From Embiotoca jacksoni (Eukaryota; Chordata; Actinopteri; Embiotocidae), in NCBI GenBank assembly GCA_022577435.1, contig JAKOON010000009.1:1437001-1501000 (forward strand): a stretch of DNA of 64,000 nucleotides, read 5' to 3'. The translations under genes and the position numbers were made by a program. This document shows positions 23,375-34,716 of this stretch, in pieces; position 1 is the first letter of the stretch, and each line of letters begins with the position of its first letter. The notes beneath the pieces are model-generated. The model saw only the letters and a program-made list of their open reading frames with translations. It was not told where the DNA came from and ran no database searches.

Positions 23375-24815
23375 TCCGGCACCTCAGAGGATCCCTCAAT
23401 GTCTGATTTTCAGAACGAGAGTCAGACGAAGACAAAAAACTGAAGCAAACGGAATTCAATTTAACTTTTTTCTTTTCATTGACAAAACACATTTATTCTG
23501 GTTTTTTTGTACATTTCTAAGAAAAAAATAGACCTTAAAGTTTCACTCTTGATATTGAAAAAAGTTAAAGAACTTTCATTTACTTGGTTTTAACTTTTAA
23601 TGGGTGGAGTTTGCTCAGAGATGTTATTTTAATCATGTAAAGTTGATCTAGAACTTAATGAAATCATTTTATTTTTATTCCTCCACATTTATATTCTGAC
23701 TTCAGTTACTTTGCAGATATTCATGCAGCTCGAGATAAGATCAAAATATTCTTCAGTAAAAATCTATTTATCTCCAAAGGAACAACTTTTCCGGAGCACT
23801 GAAAAGAAAAAACGGTCAGTTTTTTTTACAGGTTTAGTCTGAATTTCAAACTTTTTTTCTGCCATATGACTTTTCTGTCTTTGCAGTTTCTAACCAACCT
23901 GAAAAATCAAACACGTGATGAATTATTAACTTTCTACTTTGATGAGATTTTAGAGTTGTTCATATTGCTGGTTTTGACTGGCTATATTTAGCAAAGTCTT
24001 TGTCCTCTGGGGGGCAGAGTGAGTCCTAAAGCAAGTCGATGCACTGATCATTTACAATCACTGAACTGGAGTCATGTTGTTTGGACTTAAAGTTTCATCT
24101 TATTTATTGTTGTTTGTGTGTTTTACAGTGTATTTGTTTGTTTCTTTAGAGTTTGACTCCTCAAGGAGCAGTTTTAAATGTCAGGGCGGCATTTATGCCT
24201 TCGGCATCTGGCTGTCGACGCACGTTTCATCGCTTTATCTTTTTGAATATTATTATTTGGGTGCAAAGTTGTTCAATCCTCGTCGAAGATGGTAAGAAAA
24301 ACACATTTATCAGGACCCGTGTTTAATACTGTGTGAAATTTAAAATGCACTGAAGGTGTAAGTGTTGGTGTAGATTAGTCCATTTCTGCAGCTGCTTGTT
24401 AACACTCGATCAACCTGATTTTAACACACCTGTTTCTTAATTCTCTTGTCAAGTAAACACCACACAGCCAGCGGTAAATTGTTGAAATTGAAGAAGAAAC
24501 TTGTGCCATTAGATTTGAAGCACAAATTTATTTATTTATCTCAAGAAAGATGTGGGACGTAGAGTAATAATGTTTTCAGTGAACCAACAAAAAGAAGAAG
24601 AATCCTAGTAGTTCAACATCTCCTGGTTTGAACACTTCTTGTACACAAGTGCACCAAATGTTGATACGTGACCGTCAAGCGGTTTTACAGGGTAATAAAA
24701 GAGAAGGTGGGTTAGGAGGATACTTTTGTTAACTAGGAAATCACTTGTAAACTTCTAATTTCACAGATTTGTAGTTTCTCAGCTTAAGATTTTAAGACCC
24801 ACAGGATTTATTGAC
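23372..24815. other. AT-rich intergenic stretch with no recognised gene
   Basis: No exon-like, repeat-like or RNA-gene-like structure was recognised. The open frames present are short and hydrophobic by AT composition. Confidence 0.4.
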
Positions 24816-24819
24816 ATCT

Positions 24820-24990
24820 ATAGCGGTGAGGGAAAAAAAAACCAAAAGGTCCTCTGTCATCAGTGTTTGGTTTGTCCGTTTTGAGCTACCGTGAAAAACA
24901 TGGCGGTGCAACATGGCGCGTCCCGTGAAAGAGGACCCGCTTCATTACTGCTAATAGAGCCCCCTAAATCTTACACACCGGGCCTTCAAA
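24820..24990. repeat. Teleost dispersed repeat fragment ('atggcgg' module)
   Basis: It contains tttgagctaccgtgaaaaac, atggcggtgcaacatggcgc, gaaagaggacccgc and agagccccctaaatcttaca. A module of this kind recurs in many fish genomes. There is a single copy in this window. Its class is unknown. Confidence 0.45.
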
Positions 24991-25189
24991 GTTTAACATG
25001 CTCAGACGTGTTTTCATATTTTTAAAATTGAGTTTAGCTGAATCTGCTAAAACTGAAATATGGGCAGAATGTGAAATTTGATGATGCATCAAATCTGATC
25101 AGTGGGGCATTAAATAGTTGACCGCTGTGTAGTTTTACCACAGAGGCCCGATTTTAAAAAAAAATAATAAGAGCATTTCAGTGTAAAGG

Positions 25190-25530
25190 TGGAGAAAGAA
25201 CAGACAATCTGTAGGTAATCAACCACCCAATGACTGCCTGTGATCTTTTTGGGTAAATCGACTCGCTAATGGCTCGCCTTGTGTCCTGTGTCATTTCCTT
25301 TTGATGTGATTGGGCAGTGATGATCAGTGATCTGGCTGCGTGTAGTAAAGAGCTCTCAGCAGGCACTTTTAATTACCGGGGGGACTGATTTTGGCCGCGG
25401 AGCCCGCCTCGTCTGGTTTTTATTTCCAACTGCAGACTGACTGTAAAACAACACTGCCAGCGCTGTCACCCAAAACCAAAGCTGCTCTTGTACAAAAGCA
25501 GCCCGGGCCCTGATTATCATTCTGTGTCGG
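25190..25530. promoter_or_regulatory. Candidate conserved non-coding element 5
   Basis: A clear island of unique DNA about 8 kb from the gdf6 3' end. It holds a homeobox core (cacttttaattaccgg), inverted half-sites (gtgatgatcagtgatc) and a CG-containing middle (ggccgcggagcccgcc), without an open frame. By appearance it is a strong enhancer candidate for gdf6, whose mammalian orthologue is known to be controlled by many distant enhancers. Confidence 0.4.
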
Positions 25531-25914
25531 GCATGTGAGCGACAGTTGCTCTGTTTTTACTTACAACCCCCCCTCCTCCCTGCCGCCCTCCACCCTCCTC
25601 TCCCTTTCCTTTAAGTATCTTTCTGCACACATAAAAACTGATGTCAAGTGCACACGCTACATGCTCTATCCCAGACAAATCAGAGCCAGGTGCGTCCGCA
25701 TGAGAGAGTTCATATTAGAGAGATATTGCAAACATCTGCGTGTTCTGCGTGTCCTCATCATTTAGATCCCTGTGTGACAGTAAAAGGCTGCGGAGAGGAG
25801 AAGAAGAAGAAGAAGAAGGGGAACACCCGCTAAAAAAGTAATTCTGCCCGGTTTGTTCTGTTGCCAAAAGGCCCGACGGATGGGCCTCTTCAGCAGGGAC
25901 AGGGAGCTAAGAGA

Positions 25915-25915
<1 letters not shown>

Positions 25916-25958
<43 letters not shown>
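25916..25958. repeat. (CA)n microsatellite
   Basis: About 21 CA units in unique flanks. Confidence 0.95.
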
Positions 25959-25961
<3 letters not shown>

Positions 25962-25987
25962 AAATTCATTTTCAAATTTTCACCCTC

Positions 25988-26270
25988 ATTAAAGGGGCAC
26001 TCCGCTGATTTGACTAAGGTCAGTTAATTCATTAGCGTACAAATGTATGATAGAAATCCTGCGCTTACAAAACCACATGTTGTTTGAAAGAATCTGATGA
26101 CGCAGATGCCACAGGGTGCATTATGGGAAACGTGGGACATTTCTGTTTCTGTTGTTTTAACGTCCGGTTGCTACTGCTGGTTACAGTGAATGGCTGGTGC
26201 TCGATTGGATCAGTGGGACGGACACTGCCTGTGACTGGTTCTTATGTTGTGTGTGTGAGTGTGTGTGTGT

Positions 26271-26333
<63 letters not shown>

Positions 26334-26480
26334 TTGGGAGGGGGATGGGGGTGGGGGGTAAGGGTTAGGCTCCACGCTACTGACAATGAAACAAACAACC
26401 AAAGCAACGCACAGTTTAGAGCCGTGCATCCCGCCCACTGATCCAATCTAGCACCAAACATGAAAGCAGTGTCTTGCTGA
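25988..26480. repeat. Composite repeat: family B copies in inverted orientation around a (GT)n tract
   Basis: It opens with attaaaggggcactccgctg, a module common in fish repeats. Arms related to family B (gctcgattggatc at 26199-26211; gatccaatctagc at 26440-26452) face each other across a (GT)n/GAGT microsatellite at 26249-26334. A possible partner end, gagtgtttctttaa, lies at 27146-27159. If real, that would make an element of about 1.17 kb. Confidence 0.5.
26249..26334. repeat. (GT)n microsatellite with GAGT interruptions
   Basis: About 40 units of GT, broken at intervals by 'ga'. The interruptions recur at spacings that suggest secondary duplication within the tract. Confidence 0.95.
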
Positions 26481-27179
26481 AACACATGATGTCATGATGC
26501 CACTTCTGAGTGAGCTTCGGTTGATCTGATCTTTATTCAGCATTTCTTTCATAGTTTCATAGTTATCTCATCATATTCTGAGGTCTGCCAGTTAAAAATC
26601 AAACAATGACTTTGAGCATTGTTTTTCTCTGCTTGCAGCTTTGATCTTGTGGCCTTGACTGAAGTATCTGAAGTATCTTTTGCTGCAGACATTGATGCAT
26701 CCCTCATCATTTAGCTCAAAGCCTAGCCTAGTCTTTTCTCTGATTACAATCTGGAAACCCTGATCTTACGAAGGTTTGATCAGCCTCTCTGAACGGAGGA
26801 CCGGTCAGCGCGTGGGAGTGGAGACATTGCTCAGGTCAAGCATTTCTTTTTAAAGGTAGTCCCAACAATGTCGGGAGCGGTAGAGTTAGATGAAGCATTA
26901 CGAAGTGTTGTAGCAAGGAATCAAAGTCAAAGCAAGAACAATGCCTTCATTTTTTTTTTTTTTCTAAGTCTAAAATGCTGACCACTCTGCTCACATTGAG
27001 CTCACGTGGTATTCAGGAGGTGAGAGTTTGAAATTTTCCGTTAAGCCCCAAGTTCACAAGTTGTGACGCGTTTGTTAACCTGAAACCCACGGAAACTCAT
27101 TTTTTGTTGGATGTTCAGCTCATATTTTGTCATTTTTGTCGAATCGAGTGTTTCTTTAAGACTTAGATAATAGTCTGAG

Positions 27180-27420
27180 GAAAAGGTTGATGTTCCCAAC
27201 GGCCTCATCTCCTCCCTCTGTCATTAAGCCTTTGCATTTCCTGCATCGCTTTACCTGTTTGCTAACTTGTTAGCCCCTGTGGCTTCTAGATGCTGTGCGC
27301 CGTGCACACATGTGTTCCCACCAAACTGACTTCATTAACGTGTGGGTCTGGAAACACCAGGCTACCACTGTGACTCAGAGCTGTTACAGGTACTTTAATT
27401 CATTGTGCCGGGAAATTGCC
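27180..27420. promoter_or_regulatory. Candidate conserved non-coding element 6
   Basis: Unique, balanced DNA (gtcattaagcctttgcattt, ctttacctgtttgctaactt) without coding potential, about 6.3 kb from the gdf6 stop codon. Enhancer-like in texture only. Confidence 0.3.
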
Positions 27421-28379
27421 TTCGAAAACACACTCCTTTTCTTTTCTTTCCTGTACTTTTCTTTCTTTGCATGATCTCCGTTCACTTCACATCTCTTTCT
27501 TCTTTCCCTTCTTGCTCTCTTCATTGTTTTCATTCCATCTTTTCTCTTCATGTCTCCTTGATTCTGTTGATTCTTGATCCTGCCGCTGTTTGTCTTATTT
27601 CATGGACACACTCCCCCGCTGGCTCTCGTCCTCTTCCCCCCTCAGGTGCATCACAGAGATGAAGGAGCGGTATAAGGATTTTTCCAATCTCTATAAAAAC
27701 TTAACCAGAATGAGGTGTTGTGGATAATGTGAGTCTTTAAAATGCTGAAAAAAAAAAAAACGTGGATCTGCGCCCGCTGCCCTCTCGTGAAACTTTCACC
27801 CGGGGCCACAAACTGTACGAGACCAGAAAGATCAAGTATGGGAACGCAACTGGAGGATCCTGTTCAAAGCGAGGAAACATAACATGTGTATCCAAAGTAC
27901 ATGTGCTGAGAGAGACAGCCAGAGATCGGAGGAGAGAGGGGTTACAGCGAGGGGAAATAAGAGACAGAGAAGACAGATATGAGGTTTAAGATGGGGAAGA
28001 GTGGAAGTCTGCGATTTAACGAGTGAAATCTAAATCCTGTCTTTGAACTTACAGGAAGTAAAGTGCAGGTATTACCGCACGAACGCAAATACATGCTGGG
28101 GAAGCTGATAAATCTGCTGATTAGTTTTTGTGGGGGTGGACAAAATACTGGAAACAGTATGTGGTCGATAGCTATGATATGACCTGTATTACCAAATCAC
28201 CAAAAATCATTACACCTGGAGAATATTGGCGCTCTGAGTTGCTCTAGAAGCAGGAGAGTGATTTCTGGCGAAACCTCACCTGCTGCCAAGGAGCATGGAG
28301 AAGTAAAAAAAAAAAAGGTCCAAACTCCAGCAACACATGTAGTAATGACAACAACTTTCATCTTATGGTGTCAACCCAA
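27421..28379. other. Intergenic stretch with no recognised gene
   Basis: Pyrimidine-rich from 27425 to 27645, ending in a good splice-acceptor look-alike (see findings), then purine-rich, non-repetitive DNA. No supported gene. Confidence 0.35.
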
Positions 28380-28800
28380 GCAGCAACCAACCATGATGTC
28401 ATGCATTGGTTTGTGACCTGCCCTTATGAAGCCTGGAGTTCGGGTTTTGGCCGTCGCCATCTTGCTATTTTGGAGCTGGAAGTGACCATATTTGGACGTG
28501 CTGGTGGATCTTACTTAATTTAATTAGGAAGCTTAGGACACTAAGCCCAACTATCAACTAAGTCTGTCCATCAAAAACACACGCCCCCAAGACACTGCTT
28601 ATTGAGGCCGAACAGCTAATTAAAGACGGGGTTATTTTCAGATGGGCTAATAAGAAGGAATGACTTTAGCAAACAACACCATTACGACTTGCGTAAAAAA
28701 TGTATTGACTTTGTATTTCATGTAGGAAGTTGAATGGGTGTCGATGGAGCCAGAGCCTTTTTGAGCCAAACCCTAGTGGTCCTCGGTGGTATTGCATATT
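28380..28800 (+). repeat. Dispersed repeat family A, copy 2 (longest copy)
   Basis: It has the same ordered boxes as copy 1 plus a 5' extension (ttttggccgtcgccatcttg, gctggaagtgaccatatttg). It ends gccaaaccctagtggtcctc, then ggtggtattgca. Its length of about 420 bp suggests the other two copies are 5'-truncated or diverged. Confidence 0.8.
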
Positions 28801-29645
28801 TATGCGCGTGTTATAGAAGCTGAATGGATCGACACGTTTCAGCTGCAAAAAGTTAGAAAAAACAAACTTGTCACAAATGTTAAAAAAAAAAAACACGTTT
28901 TAAAACAGAAAATATGAATCTGAACTCGCAGTACGTGGACACATTTTCAGTGTCAGTTGCGGGCCTTTGTACGGCACTGAAGAAAACAGAAACCGAAGTT
29001 TCATTCCCCAAAATCGAAAATGAACTGAGTGGGAATCATTAACGTGGAGGGAGAAATGTGCACGGCACAAAAGAAATAAACTATAACTCTAAACCAAACA
29101 ATGAGCTGAACACAGAAGAAGAGTGAGAGCGACTGATTCCACCTGCTCGTGAAAGTCTGGAGCAGCCGGCACAGGTGTCCGTCCTCCTGCTGATGGGCAG
29201 GTTCGCCCGACTCAGCTGCGCACTGTAAACTAACTGTTTTCAGCTTGTTCACACTGAAAAATAACGACAACGTCATCACAGAAACACACGCCGCAATTAA
29301 ATAATTCATTTTTTGAATGCGGTGTTGATGAACGTTGTCCCCATCGTGCTGCAGCTGATGCAGATGACCACAGATTGTGGACGGAGGCGCAACCAGCTGC
29401 AGGGATTTTTTTCTCGGAAAACATTTTTGCCAGCTGTTTGTAAAGTTTTCAGATTTTGGACAAAAACAAAAATAACTGGGGTTTTCCAGCATCATAGTGA
29501 AACTGATGACCACCTTTACCACATATTTGTTCCCGTTAGAACATCTGAAACATTATTTCTTACTACTAAGAATACCAAAAGCAAATAGTGTCTGAATTAG
29601 TCCTGTTTTTGTTTTATCAAAGTTGTTGTCATGGATCCTGAATCC
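28801..29645. other. Intergenic stretch with no recognised gene
   Basis: Nothing supported. Open frames on both strands at 29000-29590 overlap each other and match no family I know. Confidence 0.35.
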
Positions 29646-29760
29646 CAAACCCTGAGTGGCTTTCTGTTTTTGATACACCGTTTACAGGTCATCATTGTAA
29701 ATGAGAATTGGTTCTCAATTGATATTACCTGGTTAAATAAAGGTCAAATAAAATTACCTG
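29645..29760 (+). repeat. LINE/SINE 3' tail
   Basis: It ends cattgtaaatgagaattggt, tctcaattgatattacctgg, ttaaataaaggtcaaataaa. This is the very characteristic 3' tail shared by teleost RSg-1/L2-like LINEs and their SINE partners (tgtaaataagaatttgttctta, cctggttaaataaagg). Only the tail survives, a typical 5'-truncated retroposition. Confidence 0.75.
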
Positions 29761-30169
29761 CAGCACTGAACCACCGAGGAGACGCCTGTCTGCCAGGATG
29801 AGCTTCCCCGGCCTCCTCTTCCTCCTCCATCACTTTGCTTTGCCACTCACCTGTGTAATCCCTCTTTTCCAGCTCTGTAAAATATCACCTGACTTCTCTT
29901 AAATTTCAGCCACGTCTGAGTATTTGTCCACAATAGGCTACGAGAGTAAAATGTTGCTTGCGTGTTTAATGCTTCACTAAGTACTGATTCAGGGATTTCT
30001 GGACCATTAAACCACAGTTTAAGAAGAGTTTCAAAGAAAATATTTCAACGTAAAGTAGTTAAAACAGGCTTTACAGACAAATATAATCATTTCAATGGTG
30101 TTGAAACGTTGATTAGATATGATAGGGCATCTCAAAAAAACACAAAGGAAATGAAAATTCCTGGAATCG

Positions 30170-30480
30170 AAGCCCGCTGGGATCAAAGGACGAGCAAAAC
30201 CCTGCAGCAGAGACTCCAAATACAACACAAGTCACTTCCCTCGTGCGTCAGGGCGCTGAGTCGGCTGCAATCGGACTCCGCGGAGAGGATTTCCCTCTAA
30301 AGCCTCCAAACGGGCTGCGTTTACCAGAGCAAACACAGGGGTCAAGGTGACAGGGCTCCACTTTTACCAGCACCTAAAAGCAAACAAGGCGGGACACGTG
30401 CTGGGATTATATCGTGTAAATACCTCAGGGGAAAGTAGTTTGTCTTTGTCGCTGTGATTGTCTGAGATTTCTTGGACGCC
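30170..30480. promoter_or_regulatory. Candidate conserved non-coding element 7
   Basis: Unique, balanced-composition DNA about 3.2 kb beyond the gdf6 stop codon. It includes gggctgcgtttaccagagc, gcaaacaaggcgggacacgt and gattatatcgtgtaaatacc. No coding exon fits. Enhancer candidate by texture and position. Confidence 0.32.
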
Positions 30481-30929
30481 CACGCGTATCTAATTCCAGA
30501 TCTTGGCTCTTGTGTTCCTCCTGACTGCACTCCGGACATGTGCGAAACATTTCCACATCACAGAAAAGTCAAGAGAAAAACACGAGTTCCCACTTATTTC
30601 CCCTCCTCTGATAACGGCAGCCGAATCCTGCACTCGATTTACACCCGCCTTTTGTGTCCCCCGGCAAATATTTCGCTCCATCTCGCTGCAAATCTGCCGC
30701 AGCCAGACTCAGTGCAGAAAGGCCTCCGTTCGCCGCTATAGAGACGGTACATTTACATTCCAGCCCTTTTGTCCTCCGGCCCGCTCAGTGCAGCTGCTTC
30801 AAACCCGCCGCCCCTTTTTTATATCTCACCTTGTTGTTTGGGGAGCGACGGCGAGGCCCTCCGAGAGCGTCGGGCACACCCCCCCCCCCACCCCCTCCAC
30901 CCAACCCTCCTCCATCCCCTCCTCATCGC

Positions 30930-31075
30930 CGCCCTTTTTTTTTTTTCTAAGGCGATTTGTACATTGTTTAATGTCCACAGGCCCCGGAGACAATGGGCCA
31001 CTTGACCTTTGACCCCAGTGAGGAAAAGGCAGGCTTAATCTGATGTTGAGATCCTCCACTGCCATTGTCTGAGAG
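30930..31075. promoter_or_regulatory. Candidate enhancer with SOX pair and nuclear-receptor DR1 site
   Basis: A textbook DR1 (tgacctttgacccc, 31003-31016) lies between two opposed SOX-type cores: acaatgg at 30989-30995 and ccattgt at 31062-31068. Another, acattgtt, is at 30961-30968. The cluster is about 2.6 kb past the gdf6 stop codon. GDF6 acts in joints and cartilage, where SOX9 sites occur as inverted pairs, so the link is reasonable but inferred. Confidence 0.4.
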
Positions 31076-31301
31076 GCAAGGGACCCAATGTGGCTCTAGA
31101 CTGAAGAGGAGGTGTGGGGGGGGTGTGTGGGGTGAGAGGGGGGTGTGGGGGTGTGGTCAGTCACTGAATCTGCAGGCCAATTTGTTTGTCACATATCGGT
31201 CCCCCCCAACCCCCCCACCCCGACCTCCAACGCACACAGAAACACGGCCCACCCAGGGAAGATGGCGCTCTTTCCACTTGTCTGCTGACCCTGTTTTCAC
31301 C

Positions 31302-31370
31302 CTGCAAACTGTCACTCACGCTGCAAACTGTCACTCACGCTGCAAACTGTCACTCACGCTGCAAACTGTC
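31302..31370. repeat. 19-bp tandem repeat, about 3.6 copies
   Basis: The unit ctgcaaactgtcactcacg is repeated head to tail without mismatches (31302-31320, 31321-31339, 31340-31358, partial to 31370). Perfect identity points to a recent duplication. Confidence 0.95.
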
Positions 31371-31399
31371 CCTTCAACAACGCGGAGGAAAACCAATCA

Positions 31400-33627
31400 G
31401 AGTTGAAGTTCCTGATCGGCAGCAGGTTCAGGTCTGCTTTCTGTGCCGAGACCGAAGCTGCCATCACCGACCGGGCGAAGCGAGCCGCCGGCCCGGAAGC
31501 TGCAGCTTCACTCGCCATCTTTTAGGTCAACGTAATTTGATTATATGCACATTTGTTGGAAGTTTGAACATGAAATCTTGAGGTCTTTGTCTACATTTGA
31601 CTCATTAGGTACCAAAAAGATTTTGGCATTTTTGATTTAAAATTATGCCAACATTTAATCAAATTAAAAAAAAAAAAAAAAAAAAGAACGGCGTTTCTTC
31701 CTTCAGTTTGAATAATCAACTATTATCAGCCTGAAAGTGATTTTTTTTTTTTGGGGGGGGGGGATTATTTCTTATTCATTTTCATGATGTTTTGTTAGTA
31801 GATTGCGTTTTTGTGAATGTTGCTGGCTCTCAGGTCTCTGTTGGAAAAGAGATCTTTATGAAAAGAAGATTAGATGAAAATAAATGTTTGACATATTTCT
31901 GCTTTTTTAATTAATAATGCCATTAGCAGTAAAAATTACCAAAATAACATTGGACATTAGAAGTTTAAGACATTTTAATTTGCCTGTTATTCTACACATC
32001 TTTCACGTCGTACATTTTTATAAGAATAGATTCATTTGGTTAAACAAACTGATTATTTTACGCTGTAAAAATACATTATCAATTCATTTTCTGCTTCATC
32101 ACGTGTCACATCGGGACAGCAAAGAGAGGTTCAAATAAAATACAAACACATTGTGGCACGACACTGAATTATTCATCCATCTTTCTGTATCAGTCAGTAT
32201 AATATATTATTTTTGGATTCCAGTAAATAATGCAAAACATAAACAAAGTATAAGAGGTTAAAATGTGCTGCTAATCTTTAAAACGACAGCCTAAAGATAA
32301 ATTCACCAAACAAAGAAAATAATGTTTTCTTTTTCTTTGGTGATTAATTATTTCCTATTTATATGTACATCAAAAAAAAAAACACTGATGGTAATCTAAT
32401 ATTTCACAGTCTGCGAGCAGAACATAGCTGTCACATTTCTTTACCAAAACATTACCCAGATGTGTTTATTTAAACCTGAACATCCAGATGTGTGACTCAC
32501 GCCGTCTGGAAGTTGTAACAGAACAAAGCGGACAATATAAATGCAATAACTTATTCACAGAACATAAATTATTATTTTTTCCATATCAAATATTTACACA
32601 TGGTACCTTTTGAACATCAGTGCATTACAGAGAAAATGACTGCGTGTGTATCGTCACCTCAAACGCAAGTAAACTGGTGAGAAACGCTGCGGTGGGCTCG
32701 GTGGAAATGTACGAACGGCATTTTAATTTGAAAATCTTTCATCCAGCACTCGAAGACGTTCCCTGAGTCTTAAAGGCCATGACGAGCGCCGAAGCTCTCG
32801 TTGTGGAAAAATGTTCAGTTTACAGAAGAAAAGGTGTAATTAACAAGTTTTTGTTTTTTTTAAGTCAGCGAATGTTATATATTAAAATAAATTGGCAAAT
32901 TTTGTTCGCTGCGGTGAAATTTGACGGTATTATTATCACACGGCTATCTCCGAGGACGACTTTCACTTCAAGGCCTTCTTTTGAAAAGATCCCAAAGTAA
33001 GAAAAACAAAAACAAAATCTAACATCACATAAATTAAGCGTTCATGTTCATGTATTTCCTCTTTGTACGAGCAGTCTGTCAAAGTTTCACCCGGTGCTGG
33101 TGTCACCTGGGAAGAACAGCTGGTTTAAAAAGTTTTTTTTTTTTTTTTTAAATGCCACAAATTGTTTTATTTTTGCTCTGATAATGAATTTCTTCTTCTC
33201 AAAACAGGAAGTATCACAGGCGTCCTCACGTTTAGGATAATACACGCCTTCTTTCTTTTCAGGAAAATGCTCATCTATGTTTTTGAGGATTTGGTCGATT
33301 TGGTGACAGAGAGGAGAAAAATGCAGCCGGAGTTTATGGTCGACCGAACTCAGGAGAGGAAGATACATCGAAAGAAATGTTTGAGGTATAAAACATGACC
33401 GTGTCGGGTGCATGGTTTCAAAATGCATTACAAGTTTTGAATCTACGTCTCCAACTTGCTAAATAAAAGTCGTCCTTGTCGCCACACAGACTGCGACGCC
33501 GTTCGATTTCCCCGGCAACTGGACGGCCTGATGAAGAGGAGGGGAGGGGAGGCCGTGAGGTGGAGGTGGGTGGGGGGTGGAGGTGGAGGTGAGGGGGAGT
33601 AAACCGGCAGCACACCTGTCCGGCCCA
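31400..33627 (-). other. 3' flank and probable 3' untranslated region of gdf6
   Basis: No other gene fits here. On the minus strand, AATAAA signals occur at 33166-33171 and 32465-32470, either of which could end the gdf6 transcript. 33540-33600 is G-rich on the plus strand. The rest is AT-rich, with T and A tracts at 31664-31685, 31740-31764 and 33135-33150. Confidence 0.4.
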
Positions 33628-34671
33628 CTACCTGCAGCCACAGGACTCCACCACCATGTCCTCGTACTGCTTGTAGACCACATTGTTTCCTGAGTCGATG
33701 TAGAGGATGCTGATGGGGCTGAGCTTGGACGGCGCGCAGCAGCTGGGCGGCATGTTGCTGGGGTTCATGGAGTTCATCAGAGTCTGGATGATGGCGTGGT
33801 TGGTGGGCTCCAGGTGGGAGCGCAGCGGGAAGTCGCACACGCCCTCGCAGTGGTACGCCTCGTAATCCAGCGGGGCGATGATCCAGTCGTCCCAGCCCAG
33901 GTCTCGGAAGTTGACGTGCAGCGGCTTCTTGCCGCACCTGGACTTGGACTTCTTGCCGTGTCTCTTCCCGTGCCGGGTTTTGGACGCGGCCGTCCTGCGT
34001 CTCCTGCTGGCTTTGGTGCCGGGGCCCCTCTCCTTGGTCTTCCTCTCGAGCAACGCTCTGCCCTCCCTCCTCTCGCTGAAGAGGGTCTGCCTCTTCTTGG
34101 ACCTGGTGAAGACCACTAAGATGGCCTTCTTCTGCTGAGGCCTCCCGTGCCGGTGCAGGCCCAGGAGGTGCAGGTCCAGCTCCCTCTCCGGGTTGTCCAG
34201 CATGGCCCTGAACTCCAGGCAGAAGTGCTTCCCCTGGCTCAGGTGCTGCCGCTCTCTGAATATCTCCCACACATCTAACACCTCCCACTTCGGCCCGTGG
34301 GAGTCCTGCAGGTCCAGCGTTCTGGAGTCCAGCAGCCGCTGGTCGCGGCAGGAGAGGAGCTGGACGTCCACCGGCTCCGTTTCCGACATCCTGAAATTCC
34401 CAGACGCTTTGGTGTATATCCTGAGCTCGGCTCCCAGCACCTCCGCTTTTTCAGAGAGGGTTGAGACGTCGAACAGATACTGCTGTCTCCTCAGAGGGGA
34501 GAGTGGGAGGTCATCTGTGGAAAGCATTAAAACAGACGGCTCAGACTCATTCTCACGGAGATGATGCACATACCACAGAGATGAGGAATCTGACAGGAAA
34601 AAAAAAAATCCCACTATTGTCTGCACTGAATTCATCTGGGAGACAGAGTATGAGTCAGTCAATCCTACCTG

Positions 34672-34716
<45 letters not shown>

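Noticed and set aside
33443..34288. 281-codon open frame on the minus strand
   Set aside because: It overlaps the gdf6 coding exon in another frame. Its Gln/Arg/Pro-rich text reflects GC-rich gdf6 codons read out of phase.
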